DNA of 64,000 nucleotides from Phytohabitans maris (GCF_031085175.1 NZ_JAVHUY010000038.1:1-64000), one strand, 5' to 3'. Shown: positions 8,619-17,763, numbered from the stretch's first letter. Translations and numbers: made by a program. Notes: generated from the sequence alone by a model not told the origin.

Positions 8619-10808
8619 TCAGCCCTTCTCCAGGTACTCCGCGCGCTCCTCGTCGACCAGCGCGGCCACCGAGGCGGCCAGCGCGGGGTGGCGCTCCAGC
8701 TCCGGGTCTTCCTCCACCAGCGAGATCGCCTCGATCCGGGCCTCGTTGATGAGCTTGGTGTCGTGCAGCAGCGACAGCAGCCGCAGGTGCGAGCGGCGCC
8801 CCGACTGGGTGGCGCCGAGCACGTCGCCCTCGCGGCGCTGCTCCAGGTCGATCTCGGCCAGCCGGAAGCCGTCGGTGGTGCCCGCGACCGCGTCCAGGCG
8901 CTCGCGCGCGGGGGTGCCCTCCGGCGCCTCGGTCACCAGCAGGCAGAGTCCGGGCGCCGAGCCGCGCCCCACCCGGCCGCGGAGCTGGTGCAGCTGGGAA
9001 ACGCCGAAGCGCTCGGCGTCGAGCACCACCATGACGGTCGCGTTGGGCACGTTGACCCCGACCTCGACCACCGTCGTGGCCACCAGCACGTCGATCTGGC
9101 CCCCGGCGAACGCGCGCATCACGGCGTCCTTCTCGTCGGCGGGCAGCTTGCCGTGCAGCACCCCGATCCGCAGGCCGTGCAGCGGGCCCTCGGCGAGCAG
9201 CGGAGCCACGTCGAGCACCGCGACCGGCGGCCGCTTGCCGTTGTCGTCCGTCCCCATCGGAGCGTCCTCATCGGACGCCCCGGACGAGCCGTCGCCGATC
9301 CGGGGACACACCACGTACGCCTGGTGGCCGGCCGCCGCCTCCTCGCGGATCCGCTTCCACGCCCGCTCCAGGAACGCCGGCTTTTCCGCGGCCGGCACCA
9401 CGTGCGAGGCGATCGGCGAGCGGCCCTGGGGCAGCTGGGACAGCGTGGAGACCTCCAGGTCGCCGTAGACGGTCATGGCCACCGTGCGCGGGATCGGCGT
9501 CGCCGTCATCACCAGCACGTGTGGCGGCTGCTCGGCCTTGGCGCGCAGGGCGTCGCGCTGCTCCACGCCGAAGCGGTGCTGCTCGTCGACGACCACCAGG
9601 CCGAGGTCGGCGAAGTCGACGCCCTCGTACAGCAGGGCGTGCGTGCCCACCACGATGCCCGCCCGGCCGGCCGCGATCTCCTCCAGCGCCCGCCGGCGGG
9701 CCGCCGCGCCGAGCGAGCCGGTGACCAGCGTGACCCGGGTGGCGCCGTCGGCCGAGTCGAGCTCGCCGGCCCGGCCGAGCGGCCCGAGCAGCTCGGCGAT
9801 CCCGCGGTAGTGCTGGGCGGCGAGCACCTCGGTGGGTGCGAGCATCGCGGCCTGGCCGCCGGCGTCGACCACCTGGAGCATCGCGCGGACGGCCACGAGC
9901 GTCTTGCCCGAACCCACCTCGCCCTGCAGCAGCCGGTGCATCGGGTGCGGGGTGGAGAGGTCGCGGGCGATCTCCTCGCCGACCGTGTGCTGGCCGTCGG
10001 TCAGCTGGTACGGCAGCGTGGCGTCGAAGGCCGCGAGCAGCCCGCCCTCCCCGCGCGGCCGGGGACAGGCCGGCCAGGCGGCGGCGCGGTGCTTGCGCTG
10101 CACCAGCGTGAGCTGCACCGCGAATGCCTCGTCCCACTTGAGCCGCCGCCGCGCCCGGTACAGGTCCTCTTTGGACGACGGCCGGTGGATCTCGCGGAGG
10201 GCGGTGGCGATGCCGACCAGGTTGCCGTGGGCGCGCACGCCGGCGGGGAGCGGGTCCTCCGGCGGGGTCACCACCTCCAGCAGTACGCGCACCGACCGGG
10301 CGATCGTCCACGTGGGCACCTTGGCGGCCGCCGGGTAGACCGGGATCAGCGCGCCGGCGAACTCCTCGATCTCCTCCGACGCCTCCCCCTCGTCGGCGAG
10401 CAGCACGTACTGCGCGCTGTTGAGCTGCCGCTTGCCCCGGAACTCGGTCACCTTGCCGGCGAACAGCCCCCACCGCCCGGGGCGCAGCTCCTTTTCCCGC
10501 CACACCTGGCGGCGCCCGAAGTACGTGAGCATGAGCTGCCCGCCGCCCCCGTCGCCGACCGTCACCTCCAGCATCTCGTCGGCGCCGCCCCGGATGCGGC
10601 GGCGGTTGGTGACGCGCACCTGGGCCATCACGGTGACGTCTTCGCCGACCTCGAGCGAGCGGATGTCGGTGTGATCGCCACGCTCGTCGTACCGCCGGGG
10701 GAAGTGGTAGAGCAGATCGCCCGCGGTGTGCAGGTCGAGGTGGGTGGCGAGGGCCTTGGCCGTATTGGCCCCGAGCACCTTGGTCAGTGGCGTGTCGATG
10801 TCTGTCAT
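8619..10808 (-). CDS. recG: ATP-dependent DNA helicase RecG
   Basis: Remodels stalled replication forks and branched recombination intermediates. 729 aa. Wedge/OB domain in the first 150 or so residues (LLYHFPRRYDER at about 32-43); Walker A GEVGSGKT at 296-303; DEQH box at 408-411; motif III MTATPIPRT; motif VI QLRGRVGRG. A C-terminal block (TQSGRRSHLRLLSLL) is typical of RecG. It overlaps the upstream DAK gene as ATGA, so it is in the same operon. An Asp/Gly/Ser-rich insertion (GDGSSGASDEDAPMG) in the second helicase lobe is longer than usual. Confidence 0.97.
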   Translation of the reverse strand: MTDIDTPLTKVLGANTAKALATHLDLHTAGDLLYHFPRRYDERGDHTDIRSLEVGEDVTVMAQVRVTNRRRIRGGADEMLEVTVGDGGGGQLMLTYFGRRQVWREKELRPGRWGLFAGKVTEFRGKRQLNSAQYVLLADEGEASEEIEEFAGALIPVYPAAAKVPTWTIARSVRVLLEVVTPPEDPLPAGVRAHGNLVGIATALREIHRPSSKEDLYRARRRLKWDEAFAVQLTLVQRKHRAAAWPACPRPRGEGGLLAAFDATLPYQLTDGQHTVGEEIARDLSTPHPMHRLLQGEVGSGKTLVAVRAMLQVVDAGGQAAMLAPTEVLAAQHYRGIAELLGPLGRAGELDSADGATRVTLVTGSLGAAARRRALEEIAAGRAGIVVGTHALLYEGVDFADLGLVVVDEQHRFGVEQRDALRAKAEQPPHVLVMTATPIPRTVAMTVYGDLEVSTLSQLPQGRSPIASHVVPAAEKPAFLERAWKRIREEAAAGHQAYVVCPRIGDGSSGASDEDAPMGTDDNGKRPPVAVLDVAPLLAEGPLHGLRIGVLHGKLPADEKDAVMRAFAGGQIDVLVATTVVEVGVNVPNATVMVVLDAERFGVSQLHQLRGRVGRGSAPGLCLLVTEAPEGTPARERLDAVAGTTDGFRLAEIDLEQRREGDVLGATQSGRRSHLRLLSLLHDTKLINEARIEAISLVEEDPELERHPALAASVAALVDEERAEYLEKG

Positions 10809-12382
10809 TCGATCCCTACCAGAAGTGGGTAGGTGGGTTGGCCGCCGTCGTAGACCTGCACCTCCACGAACGGCCAGCGCTGCGCGAGGTGGTCGCGCAG
10901 CTCGTCGCCGAGGCTGGGCGGGGCGTCGGCGCCGAGCAGCAGGGTGGCCAGCTCGCCGCCCCCGCCGAGCATGCGGTCGAGCAGGTCGCGGCAGGTCTGG
11001 GCGAGGTCGGTGCCGATGACGTGCACCTCGTCTTCGACGAGCGCGAGCACGTCGCCGGGGCGGCAGCGGCCGGCCATGGTGAGCGCCTCGCGGCCGGCGT
11101 AGCAGACCGCCGCGTAACGGCAGGCGCCCGCCGCCTCGGCCATCGCGATCACGTCGTCTTCGAAGCCCCGGCCGGTGTCGCGCACGGCGAGCGCGGCCAG
11201 CGCCTGCACCGGCGAGCGGGTGGGCACCACGCTCACCCGCACGCCCCCGGCCTGCGCCTCGCGCGCCGCGGCGCCGGCGACCGCCTGGGTGTCCGGGTCG
11301 TCAGGGAGCACCACCACGTGCCCGGCCCGGGTGGCGAACACGGCGTCCAGCAGCTCGGCCGTCGACGGGTTGGCCCCGATCACCCGCGCCCCCTCGGCGC
11401 TGAAGAGCCCGACCAGCCCGGCGCCGGCCGCGACCACCACCGCGCCCCGCCCGTCCGGGTCGAGGGCCGGCGGCGCGGCCTGGTCTTCGAAGCGGGTCAC
11501 CGTGATCCGGTGTGGCCGCCCCGCCTCCACCCCGGCCTCGATGGCGGCGCCGACGTCGTTGACGTGGACGTGCACGTTCCACACCGGCTCCTCGCCCACC
11601 ACGACGAGCGAGTCGCCCAGCCCGGCCAGGGTCGCCCGCAGGCGGGCCACGGCGGCGGAGTCGGCGTCGAGGAGGTATTGCACCTCGTACCCGTACTCGG
11701 AAGATCCTGTCTCCCGGACGGCGGTGACCGGGCCGCGGACGCTGACCGGCGCGGACGCCACCGCCTGGCCGGTCACCACCGCGACCAGCGCGTCGAGGAG
11801 GACGCAGAGGCCCCGCCCGCCGGCGTCGACGACGCCGGCGCGGGCCAGCGCGGGCAGCTGCTCGGGCGTGCGGGCCAGCGCGCGGGCGGCGGCCCCGGCG
11901 GCCGAACGCGCCACCGCGTCGAGGTCGTCGGAGCCGGTCGCCGTGGCCCCTTCGGCGGCGGCTGAGGCGACGGTCAGGATCGTCCCCTCGACCGGCTTGG
12001 CCACGGCCGCCCGCGCCGCCGCGGCCGCCTCACCGAGTGCGCCGGCGAGCGCCCGCCCGCGCACCGTGACCACGTCGGCGAGCGCGTCGGCCATGCCGCG
12101 CAGGATCTGGGAGACGATCACGCCCGAATTGCCCCGCGCGCCGAGCAGCGCGCCGCGCGACATCAGCCGCAGCACACCGCCGCTGTCCTCGCCCCCGTTG
12201 ACCGCGTCGTTGGCGATCGCCTGCTGGGCCGAGGCGACGGTGAGGACAAGGTTGGTGCCGGTGTCACCGTCGGGCACGGGGTAGACGTTGAGCTGGTCGA
12301 TCTCGTGCTGGTGCAGGCGCAACGACTCCAGCCCGGCCGCGCACCACCGGCGCACGGCCTCCGCGTCGAACGTGTCCAGCAC
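10805..12382 (-). CDS. DAK2/DegV-like fusion protein (YloV/FakA family)
   Basis: 525 aa, single polypeptide. The N-terminal DhaL-type kinase domain (1-195) has the Mg-ATP signature NVYPVPDGDTGTN and GARGNSGVI; the C-terminal half resembles the FakA middle and C-terminal domains. In Firmicutes such proteins phosphorylate fatty acids bound to a FakB partner (family knowledge); no FakB/DegV gene is in the window, so the substrate is uncertain. It sits directly upstream of recG with a 4-base overlap. In M. tuberculosis the equivalent appears as split genes (from memory); here it is intact. Confidence 0.85.
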   Translation of the reverse strand: MLDTFDAEAVRRWCAAGLESLRLHQHEIDQLNVYPVPDGDTGTNLVLTVASAQQAIANDAVNGGEDSGGVLRLMSRGALLGARGNSGVIVSQILRGMADALADVVTVRGRALAGALGEAAAAARAAVAKPVEGTILTVASAAAEGATATGSDDLDAVARSAAGAAARALARTPEQLPALARAGVVDAGGRGLCVLLDALVAVVTGQAVASAPVSVRGPVTAVRETGSSEYGYEVQYLLDADSAAVARLRATLAGLGDSLVVVGEEPVWNVHVHVNDVGAAIEAGVEAGRPHRITVTRFEDQAAPPALDPDGRGAVVVAAGAGLVGLFSAEGARVIGANPSTAELLDAVFATRAGHVVVLPDDPDTQAVAGAAAREAQAGGVRVSVVPTRSPVQALAALAVRDTGRGFEDDVIAMAEAAGACRYAAVCYAGREALTMAGRCRPGDVLALVEDEVHVIGTDLAQTCRDLLDRMLGGGGELATLLLGADAPPSLGDELRDHLAQRWPFVEVQVYDGGQPTYPLLVGIE

Positions 12383-12428
12383 GCGATGAGCCTACTGTCG
12401 CCCACCGACACCCGCCGCGCGTCAGCGC

Positions 12429-12486
12429 CGGTGATCGAAGCTCCGTTCAAGTCGTTAGAACGACTTCAGGGGAGCTTTGATCACCG
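12429..12486. repeat. Family B hairpin repeat, copy 1 (imperfect)
   Basis: Arms 12431-12454 and 12461-12484 (GTGATCGAAGCTCC to GGAGCTTTGATCAC) with loop TTAGAA; a few mismatches in the inner arm. It lies between the start of the DAK gene and the rpmB terminator. Same family as 34871-34924, 46771-46824 and 59705-59758. Confidence 0.85.
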
Positions 12487-12512
12487 GAGGGCGGCGGTGG
12501 CTGGGCACGCAC

Positions 12513-12545
12513 GTAGCCGCCGGATCGAGTCGATCCGGCGGCTAC
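12513..12545. terminator. rpmB terminator hairpin
   Basis: Perfect 15 bp stem (GTAGCCGCCGGATCG at 12513-12527 with 12531-12545), loop 3 nt, 28 bp downstream of the rpmB stop. Confidence 0.75.
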
Positions 12546-12573
12546 GGGAAGCTGACTGTGCGGCTGCCGCGCC

Positions 12574-12765
12574 TCAGGCGCGGACGACCTTGCCCGCCTT
12601 GATGCACGAGGTGCAGACCTGCATCTTGCGGGTGGTGCCGCCACCGGCCGGCGTGCGGACGGTCTGGATATTGGGGTCCCAGCGCCGCTTGGTCTTCTTC
12701 TTGGACCACGGCACGTTGTGGCCGAAGCCCGGCCCCTTGCCGCAGACGTCGCACACGCTAGCCAC
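12574..12765 (-). CDS. rpmB: 50S ribosomal protein L28
   Basis: 63 aa. Starts MASVCDVCGKGPGFGHNV, the L28 signature, and contains KKKTKRRWDPN. The cysteine pairs CDVC (5, 8) and CTSC (51, 54) mark the zinc-binding form. Actinobacteria often carry a second, cysteine-free paralogue used under zinc limitation; none is in this window. Monocistronic between thiL and the DAK gene. Confidence 0.96.
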   Translation of the reverse strand: MASVCDVCGKGPGFGHNVPWSKKKTKRRWDPNIQTVRTPAGGGTTRKMQVCTSCIKAGKVVRA

Positions 12766-12863
12766 GGAACACTCCTGGATTGTCGATCACGATGTCGCCA
12801 GCGGATGTGGTCCGGGCAACCTGACCAGGGTAGCCGATACCCCGCGGGACGAGCCAATCGGGC

Positions 12864-13799
12864 TCAGAAGTGCTGCCAGCCGGTCGGGCCCTTGAACGGC
12901 TTGCCGTCCACGGTCACCCCGGTCCCCTCGCGCACCGCGCCCACCACCCGCCACCGCGGTGGCAGCACCACACCCTCCGGAAACGTGGCGACCAGCGCGT
13001 GGTCCTCACCGCCGGCGAGGACCCAGGTGTACGGGTCGACGCCGAGCGCGTACGCCGCGTCGCGCATCTGCCGGGGCACGTCGAAGGCGTCCCGCCGCAG
13101 GTCGACGGCGACGCCGCTGCCCTTGGCCACGTGCCCGAGGTCGGCGAGCAGCCCGTCCGACACGTCGATCATGGCGGTGGCGCCCAGCCGGGCCGCCTCC
13201 GGGCCCGCGTCGTACGGCACCTCCGGCCGCCGGTACGCGTCCACGAGCAGCTTCGGCGTACGGAAGCCGCGGGAAAGGACGGTGTAACCCGCGGCCGCGT
13301 ACCCGACCCGCCCGGACATCGCGACCACGTCTCCCGGCCGTGCCCCCGTGCGCACGACGGGCGCCCGGCCTTCCAGGTCGCCGAGCGCGGTGACCGCGAT
13401 GGTGAGCGTGGGGCTGCCGGACATGTCACCGCCGACCACGGCGGCCCCCACGAGCGCGGCCTCCTCGCCGAGGCCGTCGGCCAGCTCCTCGGCCCAGTGG
13501 GCGTCGAGGTTCGCCGGTACGCAGAGCGCGACCAGCAGCGCGGTCGGGGTGGCGCCCATCGCGGCGATGTCGGCGAGGTTGGCGGCGGCGGCGCGGTGAC
13601 CCACGTCCTGCGCCGAGCACCAGTCCCGCCGGAAGTGCCGCCCCTCCACCAGCACGTCGGTCGAGGCGACGACCCGCCCGTCGGCGGCCCTGACCACCGC
13701 CGCGTCGTCGCCGGGGCCCAGCAGGGTGCCCGGGCTGGTCGGTAGGCGCGCGGTGACCCGGGCGATCAGTCCGAACTCACCGGCTTTCGCCACACTCAC
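12864..13799 (-). CDS. thiL: thiamine-monophosphate kinase
   Basis: ATP-dependent last step of thiamine diphosphate synthesis. 311 aa from GTG 13799, which has AGGAGG four bases upstream; the longer open frame beyond it crosses the neighbouring gene and is not credible. PurM-like fold: GPGDDAAV near residue 28, STDVLVEGRHF, VVGGDMSG and IDVSDGLLADLGH are the metal and nucleotide motifs. C-terminal AGGEDHALVATF is also diagnostic. Divergent from the RAM-domain gene. Confidence 0.96.
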   Translation of the reverse strand: MSVAKAGEFGLIARVTARLPTSPGTLLGPGDDAAVVRAADGRVVASTDVLVEGRHFRRDWCSAQDVGHRAAAANLADIAAMGATPTALLVALCVPANLDAHWAEELADGLGEEAALVGAAVVGGDMSGSPTLTIAVTALGDLEGRAPVVRTGARPGDVVAMSGRVGYAAAGYTVLSRGFRTPKLLVDAYRRPEVPYDAGPEAARLGATAMIDVSDGLLADLGHVAKGSGVAVDLRRDAFDVPRQMRDAAYALGVDPYTWVLAGGEDHALVATFPEGVVLPPRWRVVGAVREGTGVTVDGKPFKGPTGWQHF

Positions 13800-13890
13800 T
13801 GCGCCTCCTGAGCACCATCGACGATCCTGTTCCGCTCCGTACGGTAGTTTCACGGTCGAGCCGCTGGCTGCGGCGGAGAGGAGGCGGATC

Positions 13891-14124
13891 GTGGTCCAGG
13901 CATACATCCTCATCCAGACCGAGGTCGGAAGGGCGCGTGACGTGGCCGCGGCGATCAAGGATGTCTCCGGAGTGGTACGGGTCGACGCCGTCACCGGGCC
14001 GTACGACGTGGTCGTCCTCACGGAAGCCCACACCGTCGACGAGCTCGGCAAGATGATCGTCAGCAAGGTGCAGATGGTGCCCGGCATCACGCGTACGCTC
14101 ACCTGCTCGGTGGTGCACTTATAG
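13891..14124 (+). CDS. stand-alone RAM-domain (Lrp/AsnC ligand-binding) protein
   Basis: 77 aa from GTG 13891 with AGGAGG six bases upstream. The whole protein is one effector-binding RAM fold (VQAYILIQTEVGRA, VTGPYDVVV, VPGITRTLTCSVVHL) with no DNA-binding HTH, so it should form ring oligomers that bind an amino acid but not DNA on their own. It lies immediately before DUF3515 and near thiL, as in other actinobacteria. Target or partner unknown. Confidence 0.88.
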   Translation: MVQAYILIQTEVGRARDVAAAIKDVSGVVRVDAVTGPYDVVVLTEAHTVDELGKMIVSKVQMVPGITRTLTCSVVHL

Positions 14125-14688
14125 ATGGACCGCACCACCCGCCAGGCGGCGCTCTGGGCCACGGCCGTGGCGGTGCCGCTGACCCTGATCGTGGCGCTGG
14201 TCGCCATCCTCGCCACCCGACCCGACGACCCCCCGGCCGCCGCCGAGCCGAGCCCCACCGCACCCCGCCCGCAGTCCACCGCGGCCGTGGCGATGCCCGC
14301 GCCGGCACTCTCCACGCGTGCCGCCACCGTCTGCCGCGCGCTGCTGTCCCGGCTGCCCGCCTCGATCCGCGACCTGAGCCAGCGGCCGGTCACCGACGGC
14401 CCCGAGCAGAACGCCGCCTACGGCGACCCGGCCATCACCGTCTCCTGCGGCGTGCCGATGCCCGCGATACCCGCAACCGACCTCGTGTACCCGCTCAGCC
14501 GCGTCTGCTGGCACTCCGCCGACCGCCCGGACGCCACCGAGTGGACCACTGTGGACCGCGAGGTGCCGGTGCGGGTCACGGTGCCCAAGCGGTACGAGCA
14601 GCCCGGCCAGTGGACGATCGCCTTCTCCGACCCGGTGGTCGCCGCGGTCCCGTCTCTGAAGCAGATCCCCACCGGCTGCGGCCCCTGA
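14125..14688 (+). CDS. DUF3515 membrane-anchored protein
   Basis: 187 aa; ATG begins on the base after the upstream TAG. N-terminal signal anchor (about 8-30), then a Pro/Ala/Thr-rich linker (34-58) and an extracytoplasmic domain with cysteines at CRALL, SCGVP, RVCWH and TGCGP, plausibly two disulfides. DUF3515 family; function not established. Its conserved place next to ddl and thiL suggests an envelope role. Confidence 0.85.
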   Translation: MDRTTRQAALWATAVAVPLTLIVALVAILATRPDDPPAAAEPSPTAPRPQSTAAVAMPAPALSTRAATVCRALLSRLPASIRDLSQRPVTDGPEQNAAYGDPAITVSCGVPMPAIPATDLVYPLSRVCWHSADRPDATEWTTVDREVPVRVTVPKRYEQPGQWTIAFSDPVVAAVPSLKQIPTGCGP

Positions 14689-14744
14689 CCGCCCTCCCGT
14701 CCCTCCCGCTCCCCGCTCCTGCGCGCCGCAGCCGGAACCGGGAC

Positions 14745-14776
14745 GTGCGTGCGCGGAGCTCTCGAGCTGCACGCAC
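14745..14776. terminator. hairpin downstream of DUF3515
   Basis: GTGCGTGC (14745-14752) pairs with GCACGCAC (14769-14776), with a further AGCTC/GAGCT pairing inside; 57 bp after the stop codon. Confidence 0.5.
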
Positions 14777-14876
14777 AGACGGGGCACTCGACCGCGCCCG
14801 CCCGCGGGGGCGGCGGTCCGGACCCGACGCCGCCAAGCACCCGTAAGCCCTGGACGATCCGTTCCAAGGGATGGGC

Positions 14877-15699
14877 TACCGCGATCTCTGTCGTGGTCCG
14901 GCCCACCTCAGTTTGACCAGGGTCAGGCGGCTGTGCACTACGGGCCCCGAGCCGGTCGCCGTTCCCATGATCGACACCGATCACCGGCCGCGCACGAACC
15001 TCGACCCCGAGTTCACGGCTCGACAGCGGACCGTCCCAGCAGATCGTGGTACCAATCCGCCCGCCCGAGGGCACCTACGTACCACGATCTCGACCGCCCC
15101 ATCCGTGGTGACCGCGAGACGGCCTGACGCTCCTGAGCGTGCCCAGCTCACGACCCTGACCGAATCAGCGTGAATGGCACTGGGCCCGGACCGTTGCTCC
15201 CCCGGCCTCACCCCGCGCTCGACAACCCCGCCGGCCCCGGCTCTCGGCCCCCGGGCAGATCCGCGCCGGCAGCCTCCGGGGCCTACGACCCCCTTGGAGA
15301 CCGGGCATCCCCGCGAAGGGAGCGGCCCGCCATCCATCAGATGACGGGCAAAGTCCCCAACCAACATCGCCCATCGCCGCGCCGTCCGGCCACGGATGAC
15401 CGCCACCGGACCGAGCAAGCTCCTGGAATAGATCGTCTGGATCGACGAGAGCGGGCGGCCGCACTGAGTGACAGCATCGGCCCCTTGATCGGCGTCAGCG
15501 TCGGGTGGCTCCGGGTAGATCGTGGTATTTGGCTGCCCCTGGAGGGACAGCTAAATACCACGATCTGGACCCCTGGGTTGATCTCAGAGCGTCGATCATG
15601 GGACGGGTGAGTCGGCCTGTCACCCGCCGCTGCGGGTTTTGTGACGCGGAGGGTGAGGCCGCGGGAGCAACGGTCTGGACCACCGCGGACGTCGCGGTA
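14877..15699. repeat. Family A palindromic/MITE-like element, copy 2 (long or compound)
   Basis: The left terminus TACCGCGAT (14877 on) matches the first 27 bases of the family terminal repeat at 22 positions; the right terminus is 15652-15699. A second, partial left-type terminus lies near 15188-15213. Two internal hairpins: AGATCGTGGTAC at 15041-15052 with 15079-15090 (perfect, 12 bp), and 15517-15530 with 15553-15566 (perfect, 14 bp) enclosing a smaller stem, GCTGCCCCT/AGGGACAGC. The size, 823 bp, suggests two nested or adjacent copies. It ends 26 bp from the ddl stop. Confidence 0.7.
15517..15566. repeat. 50-nt near-perfect hairpin inside family A copy 2
   Basis: AGATCGTGGTATTT pairs perfectly with AAATACCACGATCT, and the inner 20 nt pair again, so almost the whole 50-mer folds into one stem. 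The same outer arm occurs at 15041-15090, 35036-35084 and, as a half, 1796-1807. Confidence 0.9.
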
Positions 15700-15725
15700 G
15701 CTCAAGTCTTTCTGAAATGGGTCCG

Positions 15726-16826
15726 CTAGTGCAGGCCGGTGCCGCGGTTTTGCGCGGTGCGGATGAGGCGGCTCACCAGTTTGGGGTATTCGAGGCCGGT
15801 CTCCGCCCACATGCGGGGAAACATCGAGGTCGGCGTGAAGCCGGGCATCGTGTTGATCTCGTTGAGGTAGACGTCGAGCTCGGGGGTGACGAAGAAGTCG
15901 ACCCGGGCCAGCCCGGCGCAGTCGATCGCGGTGAAGGTGCGGCAGGCGTACTCCTGGACCTGCCGGGTCACCTCCGGCGGGAGGCCGGCCGGGATGTCGT
16001 ACTCGCAGGAGTCGTCGAGGTACTTCGCCTCGAAGTCGTAGAACTCGTGGCCGCCGACGACCCGCACCTCCGCCAGCAGCGACGCCTCGGGCGCGCCGCC
16101 GGTCTCCGCCTCCAGCACGCCGCACTCGATCTCGCGGCCGACGATCGCCGCCTCGACCAGCACCTTGGGGTCGATCTGGCGGGCCTCGGTCACCGCCGCG
16201 TCGAGCTCGGACCAGTCGTTGACCTTGGAGATCCCGTACGACGAGCCGGCGCGGGAGGGCTTGACGAAGACGGGCAGCCCCAGCCGCTCCTTGTCCGCCT
16301 CGGAGAGGGAGACGCCGGCGCGGAGCACCGCGTACGGCCCGACGGGGATGCCCTCGGCCGCCGCGAGCTTCTTGGTGAACTCCTTGTCCATGGCGGCGGC
16401 GGAGGCGAAGACGTTCGCCCCGACGTACGGGACGCCGGCCATCTCCAGCATGCCCTGGATCGTGCCGTCCTCGCCGTACGCCCCGTGCAGTGCCGGAAAC
16501 ACGACATCGACGCCGGCGAAGGCCTGGGGGCCAGCGGCCGCATCGAGCACCATGAGACCATTGGCCGTGGGATCGGCGGGGAGCACCACCGCCTTGCCGA
16601 CCTCGGGCGTGATCTCCGGCAGCCGGCGGTCGGCGATGGCCAGCTGTGCCGGGTCGCCGGTGGTGAGCACCCACTGGCCGGCACGGGTGATCCCTACCGG
16701 GATGACCTCGAACTCGTCCGGGTCGAGGGCGGCCATGATGCTGCCCGCGCTCACGCACGAGATGGCGTGCTCGGTGCTGCGTCCGCCGAAGACGAGGGCT
16801 ACGCGGGTCTTCCGTGGGCTGCTCAC
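15726..16826 (-). CDS. ddl: D-alanine--D-alanine ligase
   Basis: ATP-grasp enzyme that makes the D-Ala-D-Ala dipeptide of peptidoglycan. 366 aa. N-terminal [17 protein letters not shown] carries the essential Glu; [32 protein letters not shown] and the C-terminal [15 protein letters not shown] supply the ATP, Mg and D-Ala contacts. The Tyr in SSYG suggests the D-Ala-D-Ala rather than D-Ala-D-Lac form (family rule). Transcribed leftward from a short gap shared with the phosphatase gene. Confidence 0.96.
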   Translation of the reverse strand: MSSPRKTRVALVFGGRSTEHAISCVSAGSIMAALDPDEFEVIPVGITRAGQWVLTTGDPAQLAIADRRLPEITPEVGKAVVLPADPTANGLMVLDAAAGPQAFAGVDVVFPALHGAYGEDGTIQGMLEMAGVPYVGANVFASAAAMDKEFTKKLAAAEGIPVGPYAVLRAGVSLSEADKERLGLPVFVKPSRAGSSYGISKVNDWSELDAAVTEARQIDPKVLVEAAIVGREIECGVLEAETGGAPEASLLAEVRVVGGHEFYDFEAKYLDDSCEYDIPAGLPPEVTRQVQEYACRTFTAIDCAGLARVDFFVTPELDVYLNEINTMPGFTPTSMFPRMWAETGLEYPKLVSRLIRTAQNRGTGLH

Positions 16827-16880
16827 GCGGGTGACCCTACTCTGAGTGGGCGGCTTTCGCGGTCAAGGAGCGAGGAGTCC

Positions 16881-17471
16881 ATGAGACCGACACTCCACGT
16901 GATCGAATGGCACGGACCGGGGCGGTTGGCGACGATGTCGCACCCCCGCGGCGGCGACTGGCTGGCCGACGAGATGTCCGCGCTGGTCGACGCCGACGTC
17001 GACGTGCTGGTCTCCGCGCTGACCTCGGAAGAGTCGGACCGCCTCGCGCTCAGCCAGGAGCGGGAGGCGGCCAGGGCCGCCGGCATCATCTTCGTCCCCT
17101 TCCCCATCCCCGACCGGGGCGTGCCCGAGCCCGGTCCCGCGGCCATCGAGCTCGCCATCCGGCTGGCGGCGCACGTGCGCGCCGGCCGCTTCGTGGTTAC
17201 CCACTGCTTCGCCGGCATCGGCCGGGCGACACTGCTCGCCGCTGCGACGCTCGTCACGCTCGGCGCCCGGCCGGCCCACGCCCTCCACCTGATCGCCACC
17301 GCCCGCGGCGTGCACGTGCCGGACACGGACGCCCAGCGGAGGTGGCTCTTCGACTTCGCGGCGGCGCACGCCTGCTACCGGGAGCGCGCCTGGCCCGGAC
17401 GGCTGGTGGCGCCCCAGCCGCGGCGGCCCGCGCGCGCGAGCGCCACCGTCAGCGGGGCCGGTCACCAGTAA
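16881..17471 (+). CDS. tyrosine/dual-specificity phosphatase-like protein
   Basis: 196 aa from ATG 16881 with GAGGAG just upstream. The P-loop HCFAGIGRA is a full C-x5-R motif; a conserved acidic loop PIPDRGVPEPG likely gives the general acid. Homologues are usually annotated as protein phosphatases. It is divergent from ddl with a 54 bp gap, so the two may share regulation; substrate unknown. The last 25 residues are Pro/Arg-rich and unstructured. Confidence 0.8.
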   Translation: MRPTLHVIEWHGPGRLATMSHPRGGDWLADEMSALVDADVDVLVSALTSEESDRLALSQEREAARAAGIIFVPFPIPDRGVPEPGPAAIELAIRLAAHVRAGRFVVTHCFAGIGRATLLAAATLVTLGARPAHALHLIATARGVHVPDTDAQRRWLFDFAAAHACYRERAWPGRLVAPQPRRPARASATVSGAGHQ

Positions 17472-17478
17472 CGGCGGC

Positions 17479-17763
17479 CTACCAGTAGCGGCGGCGACCC
17501 TTCCGCTTCGGGCGGTAGTGGCCGTGGTAACCGTAGTGTCCGTGTCCGCCCTTTGACCGGTAGTGCCCGTGATAGCCGTAGTGCCCGTAGCCCGGGCCGT
17601 AGCCCTGTCCCGGGCCGTAGCCGTGCCCATGGCCGTGGCCGGTGCGGCGGTGCAGCTCGTGCTCCAGGTAGCGGGCCGCGGTGGAGTGGCCGCGACGGTG
17701 GAGCATGCGGCCGAGCTTGGCGGCGAGGATCGAGAAGAACATGCCCTTCAGGTGGCGCCTCAT
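17479..17763 (-). CDS. Gly/His/Tyr-rich basic small protein
   Basis: 94 aa from ATG 17763; no strong Shine-Dalgarno. Residues 1-40 form an amphipathic basic helix (MRRHLKGMFFSILAAKLGRM). Residues 42-94 are a low-complexity tail of GHGHGYGPGQGYGP-like and GHYGYHGHYRSK / GHYGYHGHYRPK repeats, ending KRKGRRRYW. Function unknown. The His/Tyr-rich repeat could bind metal or nucleic acid, or phase-separate (speculation). It faces the twin operator of the HTH gene and converges with the phosphatase gene, 7 bp away. Confidence 0.65.
   Translation of the reverse strand: MRRHLKGMFFSILAAKLGRMLHRRGHSTAARYLEHELHRRTGHGHGHGYGPGQGYGPGYGHYGYHGHYRSKGGHGHYGYHGHYRPKRKGRRRYW

Larger units (their letters stand above)
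14689..15725. other. 1 kb gene-free region of repeats between convergent DUF3515 and ddl
   Basis: No credible gene. It contains a terminator-like hairpin (14745-14776) and the long family A repeat block (14877-15699) with two near-perfect hairpins. Short ORFs on both strands share peptides with the other repeat copies and are artefacts of the repeat. Confidence 0.7.
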
